From NCBI GenBank assembly GCA_949358305.1, contig OX442317.1:16374491-16438490 (forward strand): a stretch of DNA of 64,000 nucleotides, given 5' to 3'. Source of the stretch: Strigamia acuminata. Taxonomy: Eukaryota > Arthropoda > Chilopoda > Geophilomorpha > Linotaeniidae. How positions within the stretch are numbered: position 1 is the first letter of the stretch; each line of letters begins with the position of its first letter. Positions 35,880 to 47,342 of the stretch are shown piece after piece. Below the pieces are notes generated by a model, which saw nothing but the letters and a program-made list of their open reading frames with translations, was not told where the DNA came from and ran no database searches. Made by a program: the position numbers and the translations under genes.

Positions 35880-38206
35880 TCACGGCAATCTACCCACGCC
35901 GGCTTCGTGGAGTTGGAAACAATTGCGGTAGCGTGGGCGACATAGGTGGGTCCGGCAGGGAGCGCACCAGAAACTGCTCTCGTGGCGTTCTTTGTGGACC
36001 TCGCGACACACCACGCATCGACAACTTTTCCCCGCGCGCTCCATTCGATGGACGACGGGTCCAGTAGGTAGGGCCGCGCGCGAGGCCGTGGTCGTCGTCC
36101 TCGTCCTCTCCCGAGCCAAGAGTTGAGCGACAAGTGCCCTTCGGAATTGTAATTGCGATCGATCGCCGCGCGCGGAGGCTGTGACTCCGCGCATGTTGAT
36201 TCGGGCGTTGACACACACTGCGGGGAATAAATGGAAAACGACGAGTCGAGATTAAGATTGTAACGATAACAATAATGATAATAATCAGAGATTGGGGCCT
36301 TGACCCCACCTTGATTCAGCTTTTGAAAGAAGAAGTATCGGTGCCAATAACTGGACCGGCGTCCGATGTGGAATGAGGAGACAAGTCGGTTCAAGACGTC
36401 TACCCAATGAAAATTTTCGATGTAGGACAGTGCGGGCGCCGGACATGCAATATCCACGTTCCTGCCACCGATACGACGCAAGACACGGCCGGCCGCTGAC
36501 AGTGGGTCGACGTTCGTACTGAGCAAACTCACGGTGGTTGTGTCTCGCCACGCAGTGAGCACCAACCGACCGTTTTGTCGTTGTATGAAATCGCCTACAA
36601 AAAAAAAAAAAAAAATGAGAGAGATGGATAGAATAAAAATTAATAATTGAATAAATCAAACGCGCGTTCACGTCCGAGCAAATGCGTTACCTCTCCGGTT
36701 GCCTTGATATCGTCTGAGTGTCGAAAAATCTGATGGCATCTGGGCCGAATTGGCCCGCAGCGTCCCCACGGCCATGGTGTTGTGGCGGGTGAAGAGGTGT
36801 TCGAATAACACGGCGGACGAAAATCGATTATCGCAGGCGATAGTGTACCCCATGCCGAGATAGTGTCTGGCCACGTATACGACGATGCGTCCGAGGACAC
36901 TGCCCGGATACCTAGCAAGTTCGGAGTAAAGCAATCCGAGGTGAAATAGAAAAGGCGATGAATTGACTCACTCTGGTTCCGGCTCTTCGTCCGGGTCAAA
37001 ATACATCTTGGTGCGCTTACCCAAGTGCACCTCGTCGTTCAGCACGTAGCCGGTGCCCGCTTCGCACAACGTGAAAAGTTCAAATCCCCATTTGATGGGT
37101 TTGGCCGGTTGGAAGACCTGGAAGAAATTTGCCGAACGAATGAACAAATGTAGACAACTGGATGAATAAATAAATAAATAAATGTACGCACTTTTATCTT
37201 TGATCGACCTCGGAAGGCGATCATCGACTCGTCAATGCAGAGCGTCGTCCTTGGTTGCCGACATGCGCGGAAGCGTTTGTTGACCAGGTCGGCGAACAAG
37301 CGAACTTTCATCGCGCGGTCGTCCTGTTCGCGTTCTTTCAAAAATGACACCCTTTCCGCCGTTGTGCTGCCGCCATCGGGGCCGCGTGCAGAGCCGGTAA
37401 CGTGCAACCGTTGGTAAGACGGTTGCGTGCCGTAATGAAGGTACCGCGAAATCTCCTGAAACCTCTTGTGTGTCATGGCTCGCCCAACGGCCGGTGCACC
37501 GAGATCGCCGACGTTGCTGCTCGACCAGTAGTGTCGCAATTCGGGTTGTTTGTTGTAGCCGGCCAAGACGTGGATCCCTAGATATACATAAAACTCATCG
37601 AGCGTTAGAGGGCGGACCCGCGCGCGCGCCCTTGTCGCTGTCCCTCTCGGTTGTGGCGAGTGTTGCGGTCGAGACGGAAGTCGGGGCTGTCGCCCGGCGG
37701 CCAGCTCGGCTGCCCTTCTGTCGGCCGCGGTGATACACACCCTCAAAACACTGCGTTGTGGTCCGGGTGCTCCAGCGCCACTACCGCGAGCCACGGCGAC
37801 CAACGTTCTTTGTCTAGTTCTCGGACCTCGTGGTCGTTGCATCGAACGCGTCTAAAACGAAAAACATGTATATTATACGAACAATCAACCAAAAGCGCGT
37901 CTGAGAACCCCCGTGAACGACGTGTGCAACGTGTGCGTCAACTTTTCCCAACACCTGTACTCGCGTTCTTCCCACTTCTTTCTCCTGCTTCGCCTCTCTC
38001 CGAATGGCCCGGTTCGTCGCCGTCACGGTGAAGCGGGCCGCCTCGCCGAAGAGTTCCTCGAAATAGTCGAATTCCGAGCTGGTAGCCACGCATCGGCCGC
38101 GATAGCCGGGTGTTTCGCCGTCGAATCCGACGTCCTGTCGGTACCGCGTCGTCGTGGCGGCCCATACGCGCGTGTCGTTGGGCGTTTTTGGAAAACCGTC
38201 CGTCAT
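35880..38206 (-). CDS. piggyBac transposase, intron-containing, catalytic triad intact
   Basis: Six exons: 38206-37955, 37851-37192, 37117-36972, 36911-36691, 36594-36310 and 36217-35880; 633 aa. The N-terminal part has DYFEELFGEAARF and a TN motif. The RNase H-like core has the family's three aspartates: CIDESMIAFRGR (D ~291), ACDNRFSS (D ~380) and FHWVDVLNRLV (D ~492). A C-terminal Cys-rich zinc domain (CRCVVC ... CAPC ... LCRPRYRNC, ~590-625) is complete, as in piggyBac proteins that bind their terminal repeats. Length fits the family (about 560-640). The join of exons 1 and 2 is the least certain. Introns and a poly(A) signal (about 35850) suggest it may be a host gene or an intron-bearing element. 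No TTAA-flanked terminal repeats were found by eye. Confidence 0.85.
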
Positions 38207-39322
38207 GGACCTAGGCAAAACAAAACAAAACAAAAAAAAAAAAAAAAAAAAAAATAAAACAAAAAAAAAGTAAAGTAAAGTAAAGTAAAGTAAAATAAGT
38301 ACGGACGAACGAGAAAATTTTGCAGTGGAAATAGCGCGGGTGGCTATTTGCATTGGTATTTCAGGGAAAATAGGATGCAGGATATTCCCACGATATGTAT
38401 ATGCATTATTGCGACAACATTTGGTGCACCTTTCTTCGCGATTTACCAGAGTCGGTCGAGTAGATCTTTTAACAAACCTCCGAGAAGGGTTGGACACGGG
38501 TATCTGATAATAGGGGGTTCGGGTTTGCAAATAACGCGCGGTCATTGAATGGCGCGCGGGTTGGTGCGCGTGTGCAGCGCGGATGAAGATTGACACGTTA
38601 TCAAAACGTAATCGTTGTCACGTGCTGGGAACGTGATTAAAGGGGAAGCAATGGCACACGTGTTATCCCCCCCTTCCCCCTTGAAATACCGATGCGTTTT
38701 AAATTTCATCACGGGTTTAAATGGTAAACGATGCCAATCTTCATTTAAATTTAGAGTAAAATACAAATTATGTTAGCTTTTGAATGCAACTGGTGAAAAT
38801 ATCTACCCACGCTATTTTCGTCAAATATTTCTCTCGAAATATCTGTGGGAGCAAGATGGTGACAATTACACCGCTTGTGGTTCCCGTCTGTGTCCGTCCG
38901 CGAACATGGCGCTCGCTCGTCGACATACCTGCTTAATTCGATGGATAGGCCGGTTGATAGACCCCGGTTGATTCAATTTTCTTCCTCTTTTTCTCGCTGG
39001 AAAAGTACTTGGCAGTTGACCAACTACTCGCTGCCAGGCCGTCGTCGTGCGAACGCGTGTAGGATGAACCGAGGGATGATGGGAAACCACGGGGCTTTCA
39101 CGAGGCTCGCACGGTCGAGAGGCGAGTATGGAAATCGGACGCGCGTGTATATAATCAACCGCGCGTGCGTGTGCAATTTTACACAACAACAATTTATGTG
39201 CTGAAAATTTTGTTAAACGCATGGATAAATAAAACAATGCGAAACGGGGTGCGTGTTTGTTTATTCGAAACCGCAAATGAAAAATAAAAAATAGAAAAGA
39301 AAATCTGACAAACTGTGCCGTT
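38207..39322. other. Intergenic
   Basis: An A-rich tract and (AAAGT)n lie at about 38220-38300. No gene is supported, and no piggyBac terminal repeat is recognised next to TTAA. Confidence 0.4.
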
Positions 39323-42300
39323 TCACGGACTGGCACGCGTGTCTTTCAAATCGTCAACAAAATACCGCGGGCGATCCACATTAGCCAGGAAAAAGTCTGC
39401 GTGGTCCCGATCGATGTCCTCGATCTTAGAGATCAATCGGGTCAGAAATTCGGGAATTGCGACCGCTGTCATGAACGTTTCAATTCCGTCTGGTCCCCAC
39501 GTCTGCGCATACTGTGTTTTTATGGGCAGGTCCGTGTTTATTTTCTTTATAATAGAATGAGCAAAACGTTCGCACTGAAATGTAAATGAGCAAAATTCAA
39601 TCGAACGAAAGAAAAGAACAAACAAACAAACAAACAAACAAACAAACAAACAAACAAACAAAAACATATAAAAATAATAAAAAATCTATAGTCTGTACCA
39701 GTTCTTCGTCTTGGATCAGTAAATCGTGTCGGTTGGTCGACATGGACGATCGGTTCGGGGCACCTTTGTCAAAGAGGTTCATCCGCCAACTTTTAACCTT
39801 TCCATTGAGTACGTCTGCGACGTGTTGGAAGCAGATGTTGAAGTGTTTGGTGAAATTTTGCTCAATCGAGTAAGTGGAGTACCTGTGTAAAATAATTAAA
39901 ACTAGTTTAGCAAAAAATGAACAAGCGAATTAGACTACGGTGTGGCCAAAAAAATTATAGTTAATTACAGAATAAAATGAAAGAAAACACTCACAGCAGT
40001 TTCGTGATAGGAGCGGGACGAATTTTACGACAACCGCTACAAAAGAACTTGGTGTAGCTTTTCCGGTTGGTCCATGTCCGCCCCACACATTCTTCGTGTA
40101 CCGAAGAGGAACACGATTTGCAACTCAGTCGCGGACTAGTCGACTCCGCGCAGTAAACACTGTCGCATTTGCTTCCCGCGACGTCTCGTTTCTCGCGATA
40201 CAAGGCTGTCTGAAATTTCAGTCAAACACGAACCACCAAATTAATGAGAGCAGCGGAAAGGATCCCTTTCCTTTACCTTGAACGGATCCGGTTTGTCATT
40301 GTCCGGCGACGACGACGACGACGACGACGATGGCGACGACTTTGTAGTGGGAGTCGGCCCGCGTCCACGTATTTGTTTAGCCTCACGTTCGCGTTTGCTC
40401 TTCGCAATGCTAGCGATTAGACCGCAATCGCGCTTCATCCCGCGTCCAGGAGCGGTGCCGCGACCATGTCCGACGCGACCGCCGTCGTTTCCACCGTTTC
40501 CATCGCCTTCGCCTTCGCCTTCGTCTTCGTCTTCGCCTTCGTCTTCGTCGTCTTCGATGTCGCTACTGTCATCGTCGTCGGGTCGTCGTGTCTTCCCGAA
40601 CAAAAACTCTAGGGCCCGAGCTTGTCGATTCAAATCGATGGGTTGCTGAAATAAAACAAACAAACAAACAAACAAACAAACAAACAGACGGACAATCGAT
40701 CAGTCTAGTTGCCCGGGCAGGTCCTTGGGGCGAGACACTCACGTTCTTCTCCCATTGCGTGTATCCTTCTCGCAACAACTTCATGGTCTTTGGTGTTACC
40801 ACGGTTGCCTAGAGAGAAAATGTCAATGACAAATAAACCGAATTGTTTTTCCCTCACCTCGTCACCCTTCTTCTTCTCGTTCCCTCGCTGTTGTCGAGCA
40901 CCACTGTGGTGGGGAGGGGTATCACCTCCTCTCTTCGTGCCCTTCCCACTTAGCTTCAGAAATGTGGGCAGTACGTTGAATCTGTGTGTCTCTTGCAAAT
41001 GATATTTCATATTTTTTGATCGTGTGTCGCATAAAGGACAGTCGTCCGCCTTCTTCCTCGTTAACATCAGTGCCTGTTGAAGAAGAGATGAACGATTGAG
41101 ATGATCACATCAATGAAAATGGGGGAAAAAAAAAAATAAAAAAAAAAAAAATAAAAATAAATAAAAATAAATAAATAAATTAATTAAATTAATAAATAAG
41201 TAAATAAACAAACAAATAAATAAAGAAATACAGTGTAAGCTATGTAGCCCGGATGTGGGATGGGACCCAGTAATTTGTCCAGTCCGGGCAATGTTCGTTC
41301 TGTAGGGTGTGTACACCTTTTTTATTTTTTTATTTTTTTATTTTAGTGTTTCTGTTTTTGTTTTTTTCTAATTTACTTCATTGGAAAATCGACATTTTTT
41401 ATTTTTGTCCGAACCACACGGTAATTTTTTTCCTTATATGGGATGCACCGCTTTGCCCGGAATCCGGAAAGGGAAGTCGTCCAAACCAAAGAGTAAATCT
41501 AGCATCGCTCCTTATTGGTTGGGCCCGGGCCCGGACAAAATTGTCCGGACCACGTAGTTGTCCGGACGGTGTTATGTCCGAGCTACGCAGCTTACATTGT
41601 AAATAAAGGCGAACAAACGAATCGCGCGCGTACGCGCTAGGAAATACCCGACAAAAGTTCTCAAAGTTGCCAACGTGATTGCGCAACAACTCCCTGGCCG
41701 GTTTGATTTTTCCAACGTTGTGCATTTGCCGCCAGTGATTACATATGTCGGCTTTGGGGCCCTTCGGGACTTGGTTTGAGTCGGGACACAACCAACACAC
41801 CCCATTTCTCGTATCGATGACAGGTTTGTCCTAAACGAGAAAGATGATTGAACGAACAAACGAACGAACGAACGAATGAGCTGATTGATTGTCGTCGTTG
41901 TTACCTTAAGGTGGTCGTAGGACGACCAAATAGCCTGTTGCGACGCACTAGTGGTCACGCGTTGCGATGTACTTGCGGTGGTCATGTGTTGCGATGTACT
42001 GGCGGTCGTGAGTCTTTCTTCGATTACACTCAACCTTTGATTAAGGGTGCGTAATTCTTCCGCAATTTGTGTGTATTTAGTCCCACGTCCCTCTTCTTGC
42101 TGGTACAAGAAATCTACGCGTGTTTTTAGAACCGTTACATCCTCCGTTCTCAACATCGTCGACGTGAGTCTGCCGTCATCGAGTCTAGCGGGGGGGGGGG
42201 GGGGGGGGGAATAAAAAAATAAATAAACGATTAAATAGAATAACAAATAAATCATCGCGAGTTACTAGCATCAAGCGCCAAAAAAAAAAAAAAAACGGAT

Positions 42301-42933
42301 CGCAATTCGCACGCTTTGAGCCGCGCGTTATATGCGCGCGCTATAGATGTAAACCGCGCGATAACTTCTTCGGTGCGATTCAAATCAAACAATTTGCGTT
42401 TCTACTCACCGTTCTCGTTTTTCTTGTAGTTTGTCTGCATCGGGTGCCTCGTTGTCCTTGAATAAAATAGGACTTTTGTTCAGATTCGCCCACTCGTCAT
42501 CTTCTCTTGTCAAAATTTTCGTTGCCTCGGCTTCATCATTTTTGGTTGTGGTTTTCTCCAATTTGTCGCCCACTTCCATCAAAATTTGCACCTTCTCGGC
42601 ACCATTCCCCGTCGAGGATCTTATCGTCTCGTCGTCCTTTTTCGTCAAAACGCGCGTCTTCTTGACGCCTTTTTTCGTCCGATTTTTCCGGGCATCTTCG
42701 TCGTTGCTTCTTCTTTGTGTTCTCGTTTCGGAATCGCTGTCGCTGTCGTCGTCATCTCTGTGCTGGATATCCATCTCGTCGACCAACTGGCTATCCGAGT
42801 ACACCGACACCTGACTATCTATCGGTTGACCATCTATATCCGATCTCTGGCTGTCGGTCGTATTCCATTTCTTCGTTCCCTTTAACTTCTTCCTCGCTAC
42901 CTTCTGGTTTTTTTTCTTTTTCTGTTTCTCCAT
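39323..42933 (-). CDS. Coiled-coil protein with two C2H2-type zinc fingers and a PHD finger (family ZF-B, copy 2)
   Basis: Nine coding exons: 42933-42410, 42184-41905, 41830-41648, 41073-40858, 40808-40743, 40645-40277, 40209-39995, 39882-39699 and 39574-39323; 762 aa. A basic Lys-rich start (possible nuclear signal) leads into an acidic region. Exon 2 is a coiled coil (~175-240). Finger 1 (CWLC ... HWRQMH, ~280-305) and finger 2 (CPLC ... HLQETH, ~341-360) match the order and exon phase of the gene at 18435-23512. Exon 6 has Asp/Glu/Gly-rich and poly-Ser stretches. Exon 7 is a C4HC3 PHD finger (~561-605), a domain that usually reads histone tails. The end of exon 3 at CGG|GTATTT is a choice; a MITE lies just past it. 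AATAAA is at about 39264. Confidence 0.72.
41231..41599. mobile_element. Mariner-type MITE in an intron of the zinc-finger/PHD gene
   Basis: Imperfect terminal inverted repeats (left CAGTGTAAGCTATGTAGC, right end read inverted CAATGTAAGCTGCGTAGC) are flanked by TA on both sides (41229-41230 and 41600-41601). It is 369 bp with no coding capacity. An internal palindrome contains ttgtccggac. TA duplication and a CAGT-type end fit the Tc1/mariner group. Confidence 0.7.
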
Positions 42934-42953
42934 TTTTTTTCCAGTCCGCACAC

Positions 42954-43242
42954 CTGTACAGAAATTCACATTTCGTCAATAAGCGTATGCGCGTATCTCT
43001 CCTCTTTCTATTACTATTATTATTATTATTACTATTATTATCACTATTATTGCTTTTACCGGTATTACTATTATTATTATTATTGTTATTGTCAAGTGAA
43101 TAAATGAGCGAACAAATCGGTAAACAATGGCGGTTATTGTGTTACAATACGGGGTTTCCCCGCCCGTGCTCGCATCGTGTTTTCACTCGTTTATCCCCCG
43201 ACCGCCTGTTTAGTCGTTTGTTTGTTTCCCTGTCTATCCATC

Positions 43243-43304
<62 letters not shown>

Positions 43305-44030
43305 GTCAGTCAGTCAGTCAGTCAGTCGGCTAAATTAAAATATGGTGGTCGGGGAAACCGACTATTTTCTCACCTTGCAGATAAAACGCTCGAACGTATC
43401 GATACACACGCGTGTTTCACGAAATGGAGTGTGGCGCAATAGATAAAAATCTTTCTTCCTTTTTTGTTGCGCGTCGTGATACCTTGACGTAACTGCGACA
43501 ACGTGAATAGGTGGGGGGAGGGATTTTGGTACTGTAAGTAGTGCGAGTGTCTATTTTCAAACAAACGAGCGAGTGGAGAGACGATTCACGCATTCACTCG
43601 ACCGCCCGTCCGTGCGCGTGCGTACATTACATTAGCATGTGCACACGCGCACGGGCGGGAGACCCCGTGCATCGCCATCACTTTTTAATTTTTAACAAGC
43701 ATGCGAGGTGGTCTTCATTGCGTTGTGTGGGTTTTCTGGACCAAACTTGACGTGTGTAATCGACCAATTTGTTTTATTTTCACACAACAAACAGACGAAT
43801 GAAGAAACAAACAAAGAAAGAAAGAAGCGGCATTCATTTAACACATACTTTGTCATTGTTTTGGCATTTTTGGCACGTCGAGACAGACTTAATCACGCCG
43901 CTCTAAAACTATCCGTGCAGTTTCAAACTCTGTCTGTTTGGTTTTGTTTGGTTTGGGTTTTTCTTTCTGGCCCAGCGTCTTGACCAATTATTAATTCAAA
44001 TGTTAATTTTTTATTTCGCTCTTCTTCTAC
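42954..44030. other. Intergenic with microsatellites
   Basis: (ATT)n at about 43008-43092, then (ATCT)n and (CAGT)n at about 43240-43326. No supported gene. Confidence 0.5.
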
Positions 44031-44039
44031 CAACTGTCT

Positions 44040-44330
44040 TGCGCCGAGACCGCCGGTGTAGAGGCAGTGGCATCGCGCGCGGATTTGGTCGGACGGATTG
44101 TCGCGGCCATCCGCTTCGCGTTTATGTTGGAGGACCTAAACTCGTTTTTGGACGATTGCCTTGGCGGTCGGTATGGTGGCGGAATCGACCACGGTGGCGT
44201 GCAGGGAGATGGAGATGGAGGAGCCCCGAAACCATCCGAGAAGCTTTGCGTGCAGTGGCGGCGGCCACCTCGGTGGCCACCACCGCAATCGAATGCGTCG
44301 TTGGATTTGTCAATTTTTTTTCTATTTTCA
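44040..44330 (+). pseudogene. Possible Ala-rich coding fragment, frame broken
   Basis: One frame reads AETAGVEAVASRADLVGRIV then MLEDLNSFLDDCLGG. After about 44230 the coding-like signal moves to another frame (ETIREALRAVAAATSVATTA). Composition recalls the gene at 24659-25286. Either an unseen short intron or a frameshift separates the parts. Confidence 0.3.
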
Positions 44331-45000
44331 TTCCAATTTTTACTCCAATTTTTTTTATTCAATTTCTATTACAATTTTCATTCGATTTTTATTCAATTTT
44401 TGTTTCAATCTTTATTCAATTTTTATTCAGATTTTCTCTCTAATTTTCGATTTGTTTTGTTTGTCTGTTTTGTTAAATAGAAAAATAAAATAAAATAAAC
44501 AAATCTTTGGATTTTTTATGTGGGCGTGTTTGAGTGGCGGTGGAGAAAATGGGATTATCTAGACCAAAAGAGAGAACAACGTGAGCACCCTGTTTGGTTA
44601 CGTAATTGCTAGGGGCCACGCACATTCCAAGAAGGAGGGTAATAAAGAAAGGTCGTGTAAAGGCGATAAAAAAGGTAGACGTTTTGTTCCGCAACATCGC
44701 CCAAACGATAGAATGAACAAGCGGACGGATGGGCAGGGAGAAGAAAAGCACGCGCGCGATCAAACGCGGTGGGTAAAATGTCAGTTGATTCTATTAGTCA
44801 GTCCTGGTCGAGGAGCATGCTGTCTTTAACGATTGAATCGAGGATGGCACAAAGGAGATTCCGTACCTTGTGTGAGACAAGGTCTCCCATTGAAATCTGA
44901 AAATTTAAATCTGCAGTGGTGCGCCCCTGTCGGTTGAGCGAACGATTGAGACGAGTGGTCGAGGTTATCCGCAGCAGCCAACTATTGTTTATTTTTTAAC
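44331..45000. other. AT-rich intergenic stretch
   Basis: Repeated short ATTTTTATTCAATTTT-like units at 44320-44450; nothing else supported. Confidence 0.4.
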
Positions 45001-45004
45001 ACAC

Positions 45005-45345
45005 ACATCCATGTCTGCCCCTATTCATTGCGACGCGTCTAACCGACACATTTGGTTGGCCGATGACTGCGCAACGCAGCGAGTCTGGGACATGAGACCA
45101 GACACCGAAACCCTCCGGATTCCCGCGAAGGTCCGAAACGAACGGTTTGGAAGTGCTCGTGAATCTGGCGAACGCGGTGATATGAATTCGCGTCATTTAC
45201 GACGATGCGACGCGCACCGAGAGATGAAATTTAAATCGTAAACCGATCGAAACGTTTACGATCTTCGTTTCACACAACACCTAATACGACAATGCAATTA
45301 ATGGTTGGAGTACACAATGTGAAATTAATTTCACGAATCGGGGAA
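45005..45345 (-). repeat. R1 repeat family copy, inverted and truncated
   Basis: Read on -, it has 'cgatcggtttacgatttaaa', 'cggaccttcgcgggaatccg' and 'aataggggcaga', each present in the R1 copies at 2.9 and 6.5 kb. Confidence 0.6.
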
Positions 45346-45415
45346 TCAATTTCTATTTTCTTCTCTCTACGTATCATTTTTATCCTGTGTAGTCTTTGTG
45401 CGTCTTTTGTTTTTT

Positions 45416-45632
45416 CCTTGAAATCAGGTTTTCGTGAAACCTGATCCTGGGGTTATCCATGCGTCACATCCGTCTGGTAGGTTATTTTTTTCCTCGAAAT
45501 CAGGTTTTCGTGAAACCTGACCCTGGGGTTATCCACGCGTCACATCTGACCGGTATGTTGTTTTTTTTCTTCGAAATCAGGTTTTCGTGAAACTTGATCC
45601 TGGGGTTATTCACGCGTCACATCCGCCCGGTA
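45416..45632 (+). repeat. Three tandem 76-77 bp units, each with a perfect 9-bp hairpin
   Basis: Each unit starts near 'aaatcagg' (45421, 45497, 45574) and contains ATCAGGTTT and AAACCTGAT separated by 5 bases. The third unit has one stem mismatch. 'ggggttatccacgcgtcaca' follows in each. Confidence 0.85.
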
Positions 45633-46022
45633 GGTTCACGACGCGCGATCACGAGATAATATTGTTTGCCGACGCGCGCATCATATTCGAGCGTGCGTGT
45701 AGCCCGTTCCCACGTATATATGAATGCAGCTTTACGCGATCACATTGCGACGCAAAGTCGTCCACGACTCCAATATGCATCCGCGCGTGGTCGCGCTGCA
45801 ATACGGAATGCGCTCACGACTCCAATGCACGGTTTTTGGGCGTTTATTAAACATTTTTTGACGTTATTACGTGTGATCGCGCGTATATTTTGTTGACGAG
45901 AAAGAAAAAAAAAATTCCTCAAAAGCCGGACCAAGGTTTCGATACAGTACGCTAATTTATCTTTTATTTTTGCAACGTGTGCGCGTCCAATACAAGCATA
46001 AAACTAGCGCGAGAATACCGCG

Positions 46023-46217
46023 ATGGACGACCGATCGCAACTGCCGTTCCGCATGGCGTTTGTCCATCTCCCGACCTGGAAGGAGAGAAAAATAGAACGC
46101 CAATTCGGTCTCAGTCCTGCCAACGGGACCCGACAGTCAGTGGCTAAAAAGCACACCAGACAACAGGTGATACACGAAATCAACGACAGGTGTCCCAAAC
46201 TTTTCACACAATCATGA
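46023..46217 (+). CDS. Short open frame of unknown function
   Basis: 64 aa, MDDRSQLPFRMAFVHLP at the start, basic, no known domain. It could be a terminal exon or chance. Confidence 0.25.
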   Translation: MDDRSQLPFRMAFVHLPTWKERKIERQFGLSPANGTRQSVAKKHTRQQVIHEINDRCPKLFTQS

Positions 46218-46430
46218 TTGTTCCACAAAGCCGAACCGAACACGACAAATAATTTAACAAACAAACAGTAATAACAACGATGTTAAACCACTTGTTTGAT
46301 GATGAAATTGTACGACAACTACTATTTATTTATTTATTTAATTAAAACATAACAACACACGAAAGAAGAAATAAAGAAAAAGAAAAAAATAAAATAAAAT
46401 AAAATAAAATAAAAAATTCGAATGATCTGT

Positions 46431-47299
46431 CTAGTCGACATTGTCATCGTCATCATCTTCACCATCGTCACTATCACCATCGTCACTATCACCATCGTCA
46501 CTATCAACATCGTCACCGTCGTCGTCATCATCAATTACCCTCTGAAAAGAAAGAAAAAATAAGAGAAACAATCAAAAAAGGTGGATGCGCACCAAACATG
46601 TTTACCGGTTGGCAGACCCGTTGCTGAAACTTGTACAGCGATTTGACAGACTTGATCGAAGTCAACGCCATCAAATCGACACACTGAAAATTATCAAACA
46701 AAAATGAATGTACATGAAAGGTCGAAAAGTGGTCGCGCGCGCGTCATCGTGCGTTTTATTCTTACCTTGCCAGACAATTTCTTTAACACGGATTCGACCG
46801 TGTCCGCCGCAATAGACGATAAAAGAATGCCACCATCGCGCGTTTTCTCGGCGACCGGTTCGACATCATCCCGCTCCCGCTGCTCCCGTTCCCCTGATCT
46901 CGCCTCCGCCACCTCCACTTCACCCATAGCCACTTCAACTTCCGCTTCCACTCCACCCACGTCCACCTCTCTATCCTCCTCGGTTATCTCCACCTCCACT
47001 TCCATATCATACACATCTGTATCGACCCAGTCCAGGTCGCTTTCCATCTGCTTCAACTTCTTCTCCATTGATCTCAACCGACCTATCATCTCCTTCCTGC
47101 CACGCCACCTCCAACCCATGTACTCTTCGATCCTCTCAATTCGTTTGGTTGTCCCCGTGAATCTCTTTGCTAGAGTCCACGCGATCTGCCTGGCTTTTTT
47201 CACCGCCCCCGCCACCGTCTTTTTCTCGCGCTGCGGCGGTGGCAGCAGTGGCGACGCCTCTCCTCGACACGACTTGAAAGAGAGAAAAAAGACAAACGG

Positions 47300-47342
<43 letters not shown>

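Noticed and set aside
38866-39336. A 156-codon minus-strand frame upstream of the zinc-finger/PHD gene's end
   Set aside because: No domain, mixed codon use and overlap with the 3' UTR of the gene at 39323-42933; probably chance.
43240-43326. CRISPR-like regular repeats (also the other short tandem arrays)
   Set aside because: These are tetranucleotide microsatellites without unique spacers, in a eukaryotic genome.
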